Assembly: GCF_017183135.1 (NCBI RefSeq)
Contig: NZ_JADDXW010000019.1
Coordinates: 1 to 55,829 of the forward strand
Direction of reading: 5' to 3'
DNA length: 55,829 bases
DNA from: Aurantimonas marina
Lineage (GTDB): Bacteria > Pseudomonadota > Alphaproteobacteria > Rhizobiales > Rhizobiaceae
In this document: piece by piece, positions 26,562-35,448 of the stretch
How positions within the stretch are numbered: position 1 is the stretch's first letter
Layout: each line of letters starts with the position of its first letter
Translations under genes and position numbers: made by a program
The notes under the pieces: generated by a model
Told to the model about the DNA's origin: nothing
What the model saw: only the letters and a program-made list of their open reading frames with translations
Databases searched by the model: none

Positions 26562-27449
26562 ATGACTTTCGACCTTCGACTGACGCTAGCAGCGAGCGCC
26601 CTGGCTCTCGTGACCTTCGCCGCGCCGGTTTCCGCCGCCGAATCCGACGTCGTCGCCAAGGTGGGGAGCAAGGAGATCACCGAGCGCGACCTCATGGCCG
26701 CAGCGGGCGCGATCGGCCAGCAGTTCGCCCAGCTGCCGCCCGAGCAGCGCAAGCTGGCATTGCTGTCCGCCCTGATCGACATCAAGGCCCTTGCCCAGGA
26801 AGCGGAGAAGGCGAAAATTCAGGACGAGCCGGACGTTGCCACCGAGATCGCCTTCCAGCGCGACCGCGCGCTACACAACGCCTATTTCGCGAAGAACGGC
26901 GTCGCGGGTGTGACAGACGAGGACCTCAAGGCGCGCTACGACAAGGAGATCGCCTCCATCGACGCGAAAGAGGAGGTACATGCCCGTCACATTCTGGTGA
27001 AGACGAAGGAAGAGGCCGAGGCGGTGATCAAGCAGCTCGACGAGGGCGCGGATTTCGAGGCGGTGGCCAAGGAGAAATCCACCGGCCCGTCCGGCCCCGA
27101 AGGCGGCGACCTCGGGTTCTTCGGCGCTGGCCAGATGGTGCCGGCCTTCGAGAAGGCGGCGTTCGCAATGGAGCCGGGCAGCTATACCAAGGAACCGGTC
27201 GAGACCCAGTTCGGCTGGCATGTGATCAAGGTCGAGGAAAAGCGCGAGGCGGAGAAGCCGAGCTTCGAGCAGATCAAGGATCAGGTGCGCCAGGTTGTTC
27301 TGCGCGAGAAATATATGGAACTGGTGCGCGATGCGCGCGCTGCGCTTTCGGTCGAATACGTCGACCCGGAGATGAAAAAGCAGGTCGAGGCGATCGAAAA
27401 AAGCATGGAGCCGGATGTCGCTCCCGCCACCGAACCGGCCGCGAAATAG
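26562..27449 (+). CDS. Periplasmic parvulin-type peptidyl-prolyl isomerase
   Basis: A 295-aa SurA/PrsA-like foldase. The ATG at 26562 opens a signal peptide (LRLTLAASALALVTFAAPVSAAE). A chaperone helical domain (about 25-125) precedes the parvulin domain (about 133-228): EEVHARHILVKTKEEAEAVI, FEAVAKEKSTGPSGPEGGDLGFFGAGQMVPAFEKAAFAM and ETQFGWHVIKVEEKRE. The C-terminus is helical and hydrophilic, without a second parvulin repeat, which favours the PrsA/PpiC-like form. It helps fold exported proteins, and lies next to secA. Confidence 0.92.
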   Translation: MTFDLRLTLAASALALVTFAAPVSAAESDVVAKVGSKEITERDLMAAAGAIGQQFAQLPPEQRKLALLSALIDIKALAQEAEKAKIQDEPDVATEIAFQRDRALHNAYFAKNGVAGVTDEDLKARYDKEIASIDAKEEVHARHILVKTKEEAEAVIKQLDEGADFEAVAKEKSTGPSGPEGGDLGFFGAGQMVPAFEKAAFAMEPGSYTKEPVETQFGWHVIKVEEKREAEKPSFEQIKDQVRQVVLREKYMELVRDARAALSVEYVDPEMKKQVEAIEKSMEPDVAPATEPAAK

Positions 27450-27627
27450 CAGTCCTTTCCCGAGAGCCGTTCGTCCGATCCGCCGGTTTCGATCGCGCCA
27501 GGATCGGCGGATGGCCTCGGTGCCAGCCTGTCCGCACGGATATCGCGGCCGGCCGTGATGCGGCTGCTTCGTTGCACTGTCGAATGCCTTCCGTTTCCTT
27601 TTGCAACCGACCTGTCCCGGTGACGAT

Positions 27628-28869
27628 ATGACGACGACCGTCTCGCCGCTTGCCCCGACCGCCTTCGCGGCCCTCCCACCGATCGAGGGTGTGCGGATCG
27701 CGACGGCCGCCGCCGGCATCAAATATGCCGGCCGCACCGACGTCCTCTTGATGAGCTTCGATGGGCCGGCTGCGGTCGCCGGTGTCTTTACCACGTCGAA
27801 ATGCCCGTCGGCGCCGGTGGATTTTAGCCGTGAGAGCCTTCGTGGCGGCGTTGCCCGGGCGCTGGTCGTCAACTCCGGTAACGCCAACGCCTTCACTGGC
27901 AAGAGGGGGCATGAAGCCACGTCGAGAACCGCGGCGGCCGCCGCTGCGGCGGTCGATGCGTCTCCGCAGGACATCTTTCTCGCCTCGACGGGGGTCATCG
28001 GCGAACCGCTCGATTCCGGCAAGTTCACCGGCCTCCTTGCAGGCTTGGCCGAACGGGCTGTCGGCGACGGCTGGCGCGAGGCCGCCGACGCAATCATGAC
28101 CACCGACACCTATCCCAAGTTGGCGACCCGGACGGTGACGATCGAGGGGACCGTCGTAACGATCAACGGCATCGCGAAGGGTGCCGGGATGATCGCGCCG
28201 GACATGGCGACGATGTTGTCCTTCGTCGCTACCGATGCGGCGATCGCGTCGCCGGCGTTGCAGGCGATGCTGATTGAGGCCGTCGCCCCGAGCTTCAATT
28301 CGGTAACGGTCGACAGCGATACCTCGACCTCCGACACGCTGCTTCTTTTCGCGACGGGCGCCGCCGCGCGGCGCGGCTGCCCGAATATTTCCGACGCCGA
28401 CGATGGGCGTGTCGCGGGCTTTCGCGAAGCGCTCGGTGATCTCATGCTCGATCTCGCGCGCCAGGTGGCGCGCGATGGGGAGGGCGCGCGCAAGGAGATT
28501 CAGGTCACCGTCGAGGGCGCGACCAGCGATGCGGCCGCCAAGCGGATTGCCCTGTCGATCGCCAATTCACCGCTGGTCAAGACAGCCGTGGCCGGCGAGG
28601 ACGCCAATTGGGGTCGCGTCGTCATGGCCGTCGGCAAGGCCGGCGAAGAGGCCGACCGCGACCGGCTGACCATCCATTTCGGCGGTGTTCGTGTCGCTGA
28701 GGACGGCGCGCGCGATCCCGACTATTCCGAAGCCGAAGCCTCGGCCGTGATGCGCGAGGCCGAGATCCCGATCCGGGTCGAGCTCGGCCTCGGAACCGGA
28801 CGTTGGACGGTCTATAGCTGCGATCTGACCAAGGACTATGTCGCGATCAATGGCGATTACCGAAGCTGA
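27628..28869 (+). CDS. argJ: Bifunctional ornithine acetyltransferase / N-acetylglutamate synthase
   Basis: Moves the acetyl group from N-acetylornithine to glutamate in the cyclic arginine pathway. The protein is 413 aa, starting at the ATG at 27628. It is self-processing: the cleavage motif [16 protein letters not shown] holds the nucleophile Thr195, giving alpha and beta chains. Other signatures are [11 protein letters not shown] and the ending [15 protein letters not shown]. Whether it also makes N-acetylglutamate from acetyl-CoA cannot be read with certainty. The end overlaps the following acetyltransferase gene by 20 nt. Confidence 0.96.
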   Translation: MTTTVSPLAPTAFAALPPIEGVRIATAAAGIKYAGRTDVLLMSFDGPAAVAGVFTTSKCPSAPVDFSRESLRGGVARALVVNSGNANAFTGKRGHEATSRTAAAAAAAVDASPQDIFLASTGVIGEPLDSGKFTGLLAGLAERAVGDGWREAADAIMTTDTYPKLATRTVTIEGTVVTINGIAKGAGMIAPDMATMLSFVATDAAIASPALQAMLIEAVAPSFNSVTVDSDTSTSDTLLLFATGAAARRGCPNISDADDGRVAGFREALGDLMLDLARQVARDGEGARKEIQVTVEGATSDAAAKRIALSIANSPLVKTAVAGEDANWGRVVMAVGKAGEEADRDRLTIHFGGVRVAEDGARDPDYSEAEASAVMREAEIPIRVELGLGTGRWTVYSCDLTKDYVAINGDYRS

Positions 28870-29638
28870 GACGATGCGCCAACTCGCCGTCGTTCGGCGG
28901 CTCGAGGCGGCCGGTTTCCGGGCCTGGCCGGCGTCTTCTACCGCGTTCGACGGCACCTGGGCGGTGCGCCTGACCGCGTCGTTCCCCGCCAAACGCCTGA
29001 ACTCCGTCAATCCGCTCGATCCGTCCGACAATTCCAATATCGCGCAGCGCATCGCGCGCGCCGGCGAGACGTTTACGCAATTCGGCCGCGCGATTATCGT
29101 CCGGCAGTCGCCGTTGGCCCCTCCCGAACTCGTCGACTATCTCGATGCGGAGGGATGGGAGCACTTCGACGAGTCGATCGTCATGACGGCGGATCTGACC
29201 CAACTCGATCTCAGCGCCCCGATCGAGCGGATCCCGATTCGCGACACGGCCCGCTATGTCGAGGCCAGCCTTCGGGTCCACGAACGCCCGTCGGCCCTAC
29301 GTACGGGACTGACGGACATACTGGAGGCGATCCGACCGCCGACGGGCTTGTTCGTTCGCGAGAACGAGGCCGGTTCGCCGGTCGCGGTGGCGCTCGCGAT
29401 CCACGATAATGATCTCGCCGGGCTTCTCGATGTGGCCGTCCATCGCCGCGAACGCCAGAAGGGATTGGGTCGCGACCTTGTCGCGACGGCGCTCGGCTAT
29501 ACCGTCCACAAGGGTGCAAGGACCGGCTGGGTGCAGGTCGAGGCCGCCAACACGGCGGGGCTGTCGCTGTACCGTTCGCTCGGCTTTTCGGAAGCCTATC
29601 GCTACGTCTATCGGGCACCGCCGGACGGGACGCGATGA
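28850..29638 (+). CDS. GNAT-family N-acetyltransferase
   Basis: A 262-aa protein with a C-terminal GNAT domain (about 165-255): [24 protein letters not shown] is the acetyl-CoA-binding motif A (RxxGxG/A), and [24 protein letters not shown] is motif B. The N-terminal half ([36 protein letters not shown]) is the extended region seen in a GNAT family that sits between argJ and mutT in Rhizobiales. The acceptor is unknown. Start at 28850 overlaps argJ by 20 nt; an ATG at 28874 is an alternative. It ends overlapping the next gene (ATGA). Confidence 0.85.
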   Translation: MAITEAETMRQLAVVRRLEAAGFRAWPASSTAFDGTWAVRLTASFPAKRLNSVNPLDPSDNSNIAQRIARAGETFTQFGRAIIVRQSPLAPPELVDYLDAEGWEHFDESIVMTADLTQLDLSAPIERIPIRDTARYVEASLRVHERPSALRTGLTDILEAIRPPTGLFVRENEAGSPVAVALAIHDNDLAGLLDVAVHRRERQKGLGRDLVATALGYTVHKGARTGWVQVEAANTAGLSLYRSLGFSEAYRYVYRAPPDGTR

Positions 29639-30048
29639 TGTCGGCAGAACGTCGTCTGCTGCTCGTGGTCGCCTGCGCGCTGATCGATGCCGACGGACGC
29701 CTGCTCATCGCGGAGCGTCCGGCCGGCAAGCCGCTCGCCGGCTTGTGGGAATTTCCCGGCGGCAAGGTCGAGCCCGGCGAAACGCCGGAGGCGACGCTGA
29801 TCCGCGAATTGCGCGAGGAACTGGGCATCGTGACGAAGGCGGCCTGTCTGGCGCCGCTGACCTTCGCCAGTCACTCCTACGACGATTTCCATCTCCTCAT
29901 GCCGCTTTACATCTGTCGCCGTTATGAGGGCATCCCGGCTCCGCGCGAGGGGCAGCGGCTGAAATGGGTCCGCGCGACGCAGCTTCGGGACTACCCGATG
30001 CCGCCCGCCGACGAGCCTTTGATCCCCCATCTGATCGATCTGCTCTGA
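29635..30048 (+). CDS. mutT: 8-oxo-dGTP pyrophosphatase (MutT/Nudix)
   Basis: Nudix hydrolase of 137 aa that removes oxidised nucleotides such as 8-oxo-dGTP before they are built into DNA. The Nudix box is complete: GGKVEPGETPEATLIRELREELGI, with all metal-binding Glu residues. It is preceded by RLLIAERPAGKPLAGLWEFPGG, the MutT-type substrate segment, and ends with PPADEPLIPHLIDLL. It starts inside the stop of the GNAT gene and is translationally coupled to it. Confidence 0.93.
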   Translation: MMSAERRLLLVVACALIDADGRLLIAERPAGKPLAGLWEFPGGKVEPGETPEATLIRELREELGIVTKAACLAPLTFASHSYDDFHLLMPLYICRRYEGIPAPREGQRLKWVRATQLRDYPMPPADEPLIPHLIDLL

Positions 30049-30164
30049 GGGCGCGCGGGAAAAAGTGGTTACATAGCCGTGAAAGCGCACTGAGTCGCTT
30101 AAGAGCTTTTTCACTGTAGGCGCGCATATTGATTTTCGGAGCTTGCCAGCTTTGTGAGGAAACG

Positions 30165-30482
30165 ATGCGCGATTTCGAGGCTGATGACGAACTGGACGGC
30201 GGACGCCGCGCGTCCGACTCCATCGTCGAAATCCGGACCGGGCTGTTCCGGGCGACGCTGCTGTTCGGGTCGATCGCGATGGCACTAGCGCTGATCGTCG
30301 CGCCGGCTGCCAAACGCGGGGCCGACTATGTGGTTTCCACCGCCGCTCCCCAACTCGACAGGATGGCCACAGGCTCCATCGGGTCCTCGAATCGCTATAC
30401 CGTGCGGCGCAGTGTTTTGCAGCGGACAGGCGCCCGGCCCTGCGTGATCTTCTCGGACGGTGGGAGCACCGGCGCGTGCTGA
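30165..30482 (+). CDS. Small membrane protein upstream of the Flp pilin
   Basis: A 105-aa protein that I cannot assign to a named family. The ATG at 30165 follows GTGAGGAAAC. A charged N-terminus (DFEADDELDGGRRASDSIVEIRTGLFRATLLFG) leads into a single hydrophobic helix (SIAMALALIVAPAA), then a Ser/Arg-rich tail with one Cys near the end. It ends 50 nt before the Flp pilin ATG and overlaps the pilin's in-frame GTG at 30476, so joint expression is likely. A pilus-related role is only suggested by position. Confidence 0.65.
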   Translation: MRDFEADDELDGGRRASDSIVEIRTGLFRATLLFGSIAMALALIVAPAAKRGADYVVSTAAPQLDRMATGSIGSSNRYTVRRSVLQRTGARPCVIFSDGGSTGAC

Positions 30483-30532
30483 ACCGGCAAGGGGCGCGAC
30501 GTCAGCCTGGAAGCGCGCCCCAGGCCGCTAAG

Positions 30533-30676
30533 ATGCTTCGCCATGACGTCACCGGCGCGACGGCCATCGAATACGCGCTGATTGCCGGGATCATATCGCT
30601 TGCGATCATTGTGGGCGCGACGGCGATCGGCACGAGCCTGACTGGCCCGTTCGCGGCGGTTTCCGCCGCCTTCTGA
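30533..30676 (+). CDS. Flp family type IVb pilin
   Basis: A 47-aa prepilin of the Flp/Tad type. A short leader MLRHDVTG is followed by the hydrophobic core ATAIEYALIAGIISLAIIVG, with the prepilin peptidase site after Gly8 and the conserved Glu-Tyr pair of Flp pilins. The C-terminus is short (SLTGPFAAVSAAF). The frame stays open up to a GTG at 30476, but the ATG at 30533 gives the usual leader length. No tad/cpa assembly genes are nearby, so it is an orphan pilin whose secretion machinery must be elsewhere. Confidence 0.88.
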   Translation: MLRHDVTGATAIEYALIAGIISLAIIVGATAIGTSLTGPFAAVSAAF

Positions 30677-30683
30677 CAAGCCG

Positions 30684-31583
30684 TCACGTCAAATCATCCG
30701 ATCTGTCCTTGAGCGCCGCGGCGAGGCTGGTCCGGGCGCTGCCCGGCCGCAGGGGCTTTTGCTGACTGTCATGCGGCCGCCAGCCGGACAGGTAGACGAT
30801 GTCGAACGTCGCGCGAATGCGTCCGTCGGGATCGGCGAAGCGTTCGGCGTAGATCTCGGCCGCCCGCAGGAACAATCGCCGCGAGGCCGGACGACGGGAC
30901 CGCTGGACCAGCATGTTGGCCATGCCCATCGCGCGCAAATCCGCCATCAGATCGAACAGCGTGTCGTAACGCACCGTCAGCCGATCCTGGTCGGCGACCG
31001 GCAGCGCGAAACCGGCCCGTTGCAGCAGGCCGCCGGCATCGCGCACATCGGTAAACGGCGCGACCCTCGGCGAGACGCCGCCGGTGATCTCAGCTTCGGC
31101 CGCCAGAAGCGCGAACCGAAGTTCCGACAAGGTCTCGCCGCCGAGAAAGCCGCAAAGGAAGAGACCGTCCGGCCGGAGCGCCCGCCGGATCTGGACGAGG
31201 GTGCCCGGCGTGTCGTTGGTCAGATGCAGCGAGAGAGTGGAGACGATGAGATCGACGCTATCGTCAGCCAGCGGCAGGGTTTCCTCGTCGCCGACGCAGG
31301 CAAATTCCTCCCCCTCCAGCAGAGCCGCCAGACGCTCGATCCGCACGACGTGGTCGGCCTGGCCGCCGGCGCGAAGCCGCGCCGCCATGTCGCCGGTGTG
31401 GCCGCCCAGGTCGACGGCGACCGCAAACCGGCGTTCGACCAGCGACAGCCGGTCGCCAAGTTCGTCGGCCACCGCCCGCAGCAGAAAGCCGACGCCCGCC
31501 CGCGGCTCAGCGTCAAGCCAGCGCTGCCGTCGACGGTCGAGCAAGGTACGATCGAAAACCTGGTGATCCAAAATGTCCGGCAT
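30684..31583 (-). CDS. SAM-dependent methyltransferase, NDUFAF5/BioC-like
   Basis: A 299-aa class I methyltransferase. The SAM loop is VAVDLGGHTGDMAARL, followed by LPLADDSVDLIVSTLSLHLTNDTPG and IRRALRPDGLFLCGFLGGETLSELR. The ending FDIVYLSGWRPHDSQQKPLRPGSA is typical of the alphaproteobacterial homologues of mitochondrial NDUFAF5, a complex I assembly factor. BioC is a related possibility, but no bio genes are near. Upstream on the minus strand a CTTGAC at 31654-31649 may be the -35 of its promoter; the -10 is weak. It is divergent from comF. Confidence 0.85.
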   Translation of the reverse strand: MPDILDHQVFDRTLLDRRRQRWLDAEPRAGVGFLLRAVADELGDRLSLVERRFAVAVDLGGHTGDMAARLRAGGQADHVVRIERLAALLEGEEFACVGDEETLPLADDSVDLIVSTLSLHLTNDTPGTLVQIRRALRPDGLFLCGFLGGETLSELRFALLAAEAEITGGVSPRVAPFTDVRDAGGLLQRAGFALPVADQDRLTVRYDTLFDLMADLRAMGMANMLVQRSRRPASRRLFLRAAEIYAERFADPDGRIRATFDIVYLSGWRPHDSQQKPLRPGSARTSLAAALKDRSDDLT

Positions 31584-31742
31584 GATCTCTCGGCGCTCTG
31601 TCGAAGGTGACCGCGACAGCGCTTGTAGCTGACAGCGGGTGGCGTATCGTCAAGGGGACGGGGGACGGCCCCCGTCGTCGAGGTGACCCGACCGGTCGAT
31701 GTAGTCAACCGGGGGCATGGGGCTGGAGGGCAGGATGACGCA

Positions 31743-32492
31743 ATGAGCCCATTCAAGCGCCGCACCGGAGCCGTCGGCGACGCGATCGGCCGGCTATTGT
31801 TTCCGCCGGTCTGTCCGGGATGTCAGGTGGCAATCACCGGCGTGGACACCGTTTGCCCGGCCTGCTGGGCGAAACTGCGCTTCATCGAGCGGCCCTATTG
31901 CGAGGTCCTGGGGCTGCCATTCGCCTACGATCTCGGCGAGGGGTTCCTGTCGGCGGAGGCTATCGCCGACCCGCCGCCCTTCGCCCGGCTGCGGGCCGCG
32001 GTGATCTACCAGGATCTCGCCGCCCGCCTGGTCACGGCGCTGAAATACGGCGATCGCACCGATCTGGTGCCGCTGATGGCCGGATGGATGGCGCGCTCGG
32101 GCGCGGAGCTTCTCGGCGACGCCGATGTCGTGGTGCCGGTTCCGCTGCATGCCGGCCGGCTGTGGCGGCGCCGGTTCAACCAGTCCGCGGAAATTGCCCG
32201 GCTGCTCGCCCGCAACGCCGACATCGCCTTCGCGCCGCTAGCGCTCAGGCGGGTGAAGCCGACGCGCAGCCAGGTCGGGCTTGGTTCGCGCCAGCGGTGG
32301 GACAATGTCCGCGGCGCCTTTCGCGTCATCGACGCGCGGCGTCAGGAGATCGACGGTCGCCGCGTCTTGCTCGTCGACGACGTCTACACGACCGGCGCAA
32401 CCGCCGCGAGCGCGACACGAGCCCTGAAGCGGGCCGGCGCGACAGATGTCGACGTTCTGACTTTCGCGAGGGTTGCGGCCGGCATGGAGTGA
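31743..32492 (+). CDS. comF: ComF family phosphoribosyltransferase-like protein
   Basis: A 249-aa ComF/GntX-like protein. The N-terminal double zinc knuckle reads FPPVCPGCQVAITGVDTVCPACW. The phosphoribosyltransferase fold ends in the PRPP loop VLLVDDVYTTGATAASATRAL. The intermediate RRRFNQSAEIARLLA and RVKPTRSQVGLGSRQRWDNVRGAF are family hallmarks. ComF proteins matter for DNA uptake in naturally competent bacteria, though in this order the role is not established. The gene starts the comF-glutaredoxin-nitrilase-DUF1178 run, a conserved order in Rhizobiales. Confidence 0.92.
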   Translation: MSPFKRRTGAVGDAIGRLLFPPVCPGCQVAITGVDTVCPACWAKLRFIERPYCEVLGLPFAYDLGEGFLSAEAIADPPPFARLRAAVIYQDLAARLVTALKYGDRTDLVPLMAGWMARSGAELLGDADVVVPVPLHAGRLWRRRFNQSAEIARLLARNADIAFAPLALRRVKPTRSQVGLGSRQRWDNVRGAFRVIDARRQEIDGRRVLLVDDVYTTGATAASATRALKRAGATDVDVLTFARVAAGME

Positions 32493-32532
32493 AGCCATAT
32501 GCTTCCGGGTTCATAACCAGGAATGTGATCTG

Positions 32533-32790
32533 ATGCCGGACGTGACCATCTATACCCGCCAGTTCTGCGGCTTTTGCGTGCGCGCCAAGCAACTGCTCGA
32601 GCAGAAGGGACAGTCCTACGAGGAGAAGGACGCGAGTTCCTCCCCGCAATTGCGCCAGGAAATGTACCAGCGGGCGAAGGGCACCGTGACCTTTCCGCAA
32701 ATCTTCATCGGCGACACCCATGTCGGCGGCTGCGACGAGCTCTACGCGTTGGAACGTGCCGGAAAACTCGACGCGTTGCTTTCCGCATGA
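32533..32790 (+). CDS. grxC: Glutaredoxin 3
   Basis: An 85-aa dithiol glutaredoxin that reduces disulfides with glutathione. The active site is C12-G-F-C15 within YTRQFCGFCVRAKQLLEQ, a slight variant of the usual CPYC/CGYC. The cis-Pro motif TVTFPQIFIGDTHVGGCDEL is complete. The ATG at 32533 was chosen because the upstream frame has no glutaredoxin-like sequence. It lies 40 nt after comF and 30 nt before the nitrilase gene. Confidence 0.95.
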   Translation: MPDVTIYTRQFCGFCVRAKQLLEQKGQSYEEKDASSSPQLRQEMYQRAKGTVTFPQIFIGDTHVGGCDELYALERAGKLDALLSA

Positions 32791-32820
32791 CAGGGTATCA
32801 TTGACCATCGGGACTTTGCC

Positions 32821-33705
32821 ATGACCGTCTTTCGCGCCGCTGTCCTGCAGATGCGCTCCCGGCTCGAGCCGCAGGCCAATGCCGAAGCCCTCGAAGGCTT
32901 GGTCCGTGAAGCCGTGGCCGAGGGCGCGTCCTATCTGCAGTCACCGGAAATGACCGGCATGGTCCATCGCGACCGCGCCGAGCTGATGAAACGTCTCCGC
33001 TCCGAGGACGACGACATCCTGGTCGCCACGGCCGGACGACTCGCGAAGGAACACGCGGTCTATCTGCATCTCGGCTCGACAGCCATCGCGGCTGGCGACG
33101 GCAAGGTGGCCAACCGGGCTTTCCTGTTCGCGCCAGATGGCAGCCGCGTCGCCACCTACGACAAGATCCACATGTTCGATGTCGATCTCGACAATGGCGA
33201 GAGCTGGCGCGAATCGCGAACCTACCGGCCGGGAAACCGCGCGGCGCTGGCCGACCTGCAATTTTCCGATGGCGCCGCACGGCTCGGCTTCGCGATCTGC
33301 TACGATATGCGGTTTCCGCATCTGTTTCGCGAGGAGGCGCTGGCCGGTGCCGAAATCCTCACGGCGCCGGCGGCCTTCACCCGCCAGACCGGCGAGGCGC
33401 ATTGGCACGTCCTCTTGCGCGCCCGCGCAATCGAGAACGGCGCCTATGTGGTGGCCGCGGCGCAAGGCGGGCGGCATGACGACGGCCGCGAGACCTTTGG
33501 CCATTCGCTGATCGTCGATCCGTGGGGGCGGGTGGTTGCCGAGGTCGACGGCCATGAGCCGGGGATTGCTGTGGCAACGATCGACACCGCCGAGGTGGCG
33601 GCGGCGCGGGCGAAGATACCGAACCTGAGGAACGCTCGCGCCTTCGCCGTGGGCGAGGCGACGGCGCAAATCCGCGTGACCGGTTCTCTCGAGGCGGCTG
33701 AGTGA
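32821..33705 (+). CDS. Carbon-nitrogen hydrolase (Nit/omega-amidase type)
   Basis: A 294-aa nitrilase-superfamily protein with the intact catalytic triad: Glu43 (SPEMTG), Lys115 (YDKIHMFDVDL) and Cys160 (GFAICYDMRFP). The KIHLFD-like and ICYDxRFP motifs are those of Nit1/Nit2 enzymes, which remove damaged metabolites such as deaminated glutathione or act on omega-amides. The position next to glutaredoxin fits a glutathione-related role, but this is inference. The stop overlaps the next gene's GTG (GTGA). Confidence 0.92.
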   Translation: MTVFRAAVLQMRSRLEPQANAEALEGLVREAVAEGASYLQSPEMTGMVHRDRAELMKRLRSEDDDILVATAGRLAKEHAVYLHLGSTAIAAGDGKVANRAFLFAPDGSRVATYDKIHMFDVDLDNGESWRESRTYRPGNRAALADLQFSDGAARLGFAICYDMRFPHLFREEALAGAEILTAPAAFTRQTGEAHWHVLLRARAIENGAYVVAAAQGGRHDDGRETFGHSLIVDPWGRVVAEVDGHEPGIAVATIDTAEVAAARAKIPNLRNARAFAVGEATAQIRVTGSLEAAE

Positions 33706-34172
33706 TCAGCTTCGCGCTCCGCTGCCATCCCGCCGCACATGAATTCGATGGCTGGTTCCGGTCCGGCGCGGATTTCGAGCGGCAGGCCTCCGCCGGCTTG
33801 CTCGCATGCCCGATCTGCGGCTCGAGCCATGTCTCCAAGGCCTTGATGAAGCCCGCGGTCGCGACGAGCGCAAAGACCACGGCGCCGGAGGCTTCGACCG
33901 GCGAGGCGGGGGAACCGGCCGAGCCGGCCGGGGAGTTCGCCAACGCCGAGGCGGCGAAAGCGATCGCCAGGCTTCAGGCGATGGCGCGCGAATTACGCGC
34001 GAGGTCGGATTATGTCGGGCCGAAATTCGCCGAGGAAGCACGGCGCATCCATTACGGCGAGACCCAGCATCGTCAGATCTATGGCGAGGCCTCGACGCAG
34101 GATGTCGAAGGTCTGCGCGAGGAGGGCATCGCCGCGTTCCCCTTGCCGGCGCTCCCCGAAGACAAGAATTGA
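33702..34172 (+). CDS. DUF1178 family protein
   Basis: A 156-aa protein starting with a GTG at 33702 that overlaps the nitrilase stop. It has the DUF1178 pattern: ALRCHPAAHEFDGWFRSGADFERQASAGLLACPICGSSHVSKALM with two CxxC-like Cys for a probable zinc site, an Ala/Glu/Pro-rich linker, and the C-terminal DYVGPKFAEEARRIHYGETQHRQIYGEA motif. The function is unknown. Coupling to the nitrilase gene is a conserved feature in this order. Confidence 0.92.
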   Translation: MISFALRCHPAAHEFDGWFRSGADFERQASAGLLACPICGSSHVSKALMKPAVATSAKTTAPEASTGEAGEPAEPAGEFANAEAAKAIARLQAMARELRARSDYVGPKFAEEARRIHYGETQHRQIYGEASTQDVEGLREEGIAAFPLPALPEDKN

Positions 34173-34191
34173 CGCGGCCGTGCAGGCGCCG

Positions 34192-34539
34192 TCAGCCGCG
34201 CGCTGTGCGGGCGAGGGTCACGCCCTTGCGCCGCGACGCGGGGTCGCTGTCGTCGAACAGACCGGCTTCCGTCGCCTGGCTATAGAGGAGATCGCCCTTG
34301 GTACCCGCGATCAACCGCAGATCGCGCAGTTCGCACAGGGCAGCGACCTGAAACGCCAATGAGCGAAGATGAACGCGATTATAGCAGAAAAAGGCCAATC
34401 TCGCCCGCGATGGGCCGGGGACTTCCTGGATCAGAGCCTCTTTGGTACGGCTGTCCGAGCGCAACAGCAGTGCCAAGACCTCCAGATGGATCGGACAACT
34501 CGCCTCGTTGGGTATGCTGTCTGCTTGTGCCGCGATCAT
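34192..34539 (-). CDS. Uncharacterised 115-aa protein
   Basis: The minus-strand ATG at 34539 has a good ribosome binding site (GGAGGA, 4 nt before). The 115-aa product has no named domain I recognise. It is mostly helical in character, with the block GPSRARLAFFCYNRVHLRSLAFQVAALCELRDLRLIAG that resembles an uncharacterised family of similar length in other Rhizobiales, and a charged C-terminus. No signal peptide or membrane helix is visible. It converges on the DUF1178 gene 19 nt away. Confidence 0.6.
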   Translation of the reverse strand: MIAAQADSIPNEASCPIHLEVLALLLRSDSRTKEALIQEVPGPSRARLAFFCYNRVHLRSLAFQVAALCELRDLRLIAGTKGDLLYSQATEAGLFDDSDPASRRKGVTLARTARG

Positions 34540-34698
34540 CTCGTCCTCCGGTGTTCGCTGTCTACACGTGCCGGTTCCCGTCAGATCATTGAGTCTGTGG
34601 TGATGCGCGCACAGCGCGCCCGCAACTGAATAATGCAACCGCTAGCTTGCGCGCAGCTTGCCTCTGGCGACCGGGGGTCGCAATTCCCCAGCCTTTGC

Positions 34699-35448
34699 TT
34701 ATGCGGACGGTCGCCGCGCCAGCACCATGTAGTTGACGTCGAGATCGCGCGAGCGGCGCCAGGCGTCGGCCAGTGGATGGTAGACGACGCCTGTCTCATC
34801 GATCATCGAGAGCCCAGCCCGCTCGACCGGCGCGGCGATTTCCTCCGGACGCACCAGCTTGGCGTATTGATGGGTGCCCCTCGGCAGCCAGCCGAGCACA
34901 TATTCGGCGCCGACGATCGCGAAACCGAGTGCCTTGAAGGTCCGGTTGATCGTGGCAACGAACAGAAGCCCGCCAGGCTTCACCATCTGCGCGCAGGATG
35001 CCAGGAACAGATCGACATCGGCGACGTGTTCAACGATTTCGAGCGCCAGAACGACGTCGAAGCGCTCGCCCGTTGCCGCGATCGCCTCGGCGGTGGTCGC
35101 CCGATAATCGATCGAAAGGCCGTTCTCGGCGGCATGGATCTTTGCCACCTCGATATTGGTTTCCGATGCGTCGGCGCCGACGACATCGGCCCCAAGCCTT
35201 GCCATCGGCTCGCAGATCAGCCCGCCACCGCAGCCGATATCGAGCACTGACAGCCCCTTGAAGGGACGTCCGCTCCGCACGTCGCGGTCGAAATTCATCG
35301 CCAGCTGTTCGCGAATATATTCGAGCCGTACGGGGTTTAACTTGTGCAGCGGCTTGAACTTGCCGGCCGGATTCCACCATTCCTGGGCGAGACGCGAGAA
35401 GCGCTCCACTTCGCCCGCGTCGACCGTCGTGCTTTCGGTGGTGTTCAT
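34699..35448 (-). CDS. ubiG: Ubiquinone biosynthesis O-methyltransferase UbiG
   Basis: Carries out both O-methylations in ubiquinone synthesis, using SAM. The protein is 249 aa from the ATG at 35448. It begins [38 protein letters not shown], diagnostic of UbiG, followed by the SAM loop [44 protein letters not shown] and the closing [17 protein letters not shown] and [13 protein letters not shown]. It is divergent from lysC across an 877-nt region, wider than usual in this order. Confidence 0.96.
   Translation of the reverse strand: MNTTESTTVDAGEVERFSRLAQEWWNPAGKFKPLHKLNPVRLEYIREQLAMNFDRDVRSGRPFKGLSVLDIGCGGGLICEPMARLGADVVGADASETNIEVAKIHAAENGLSIDYRATTAEAIAATGERFDVVLALEIVEHVADVDLFLASCAQMVKPGGLLFVATINRTFKALGFAIVGAEYVLGWLPRGTHQYAKLVRPEEIAAPVERAGLSMIDETGVVYHPLADAWRRSRDLDVNYMVLARRPSA

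Noticed and set aside
30476-30532. GTG start for the Flp pilin at 30476
   Set aside because: It would give a 27-residue leader before the processing Gly, much longer than typical Flp leaders; the ATG at 30533 fits the family.
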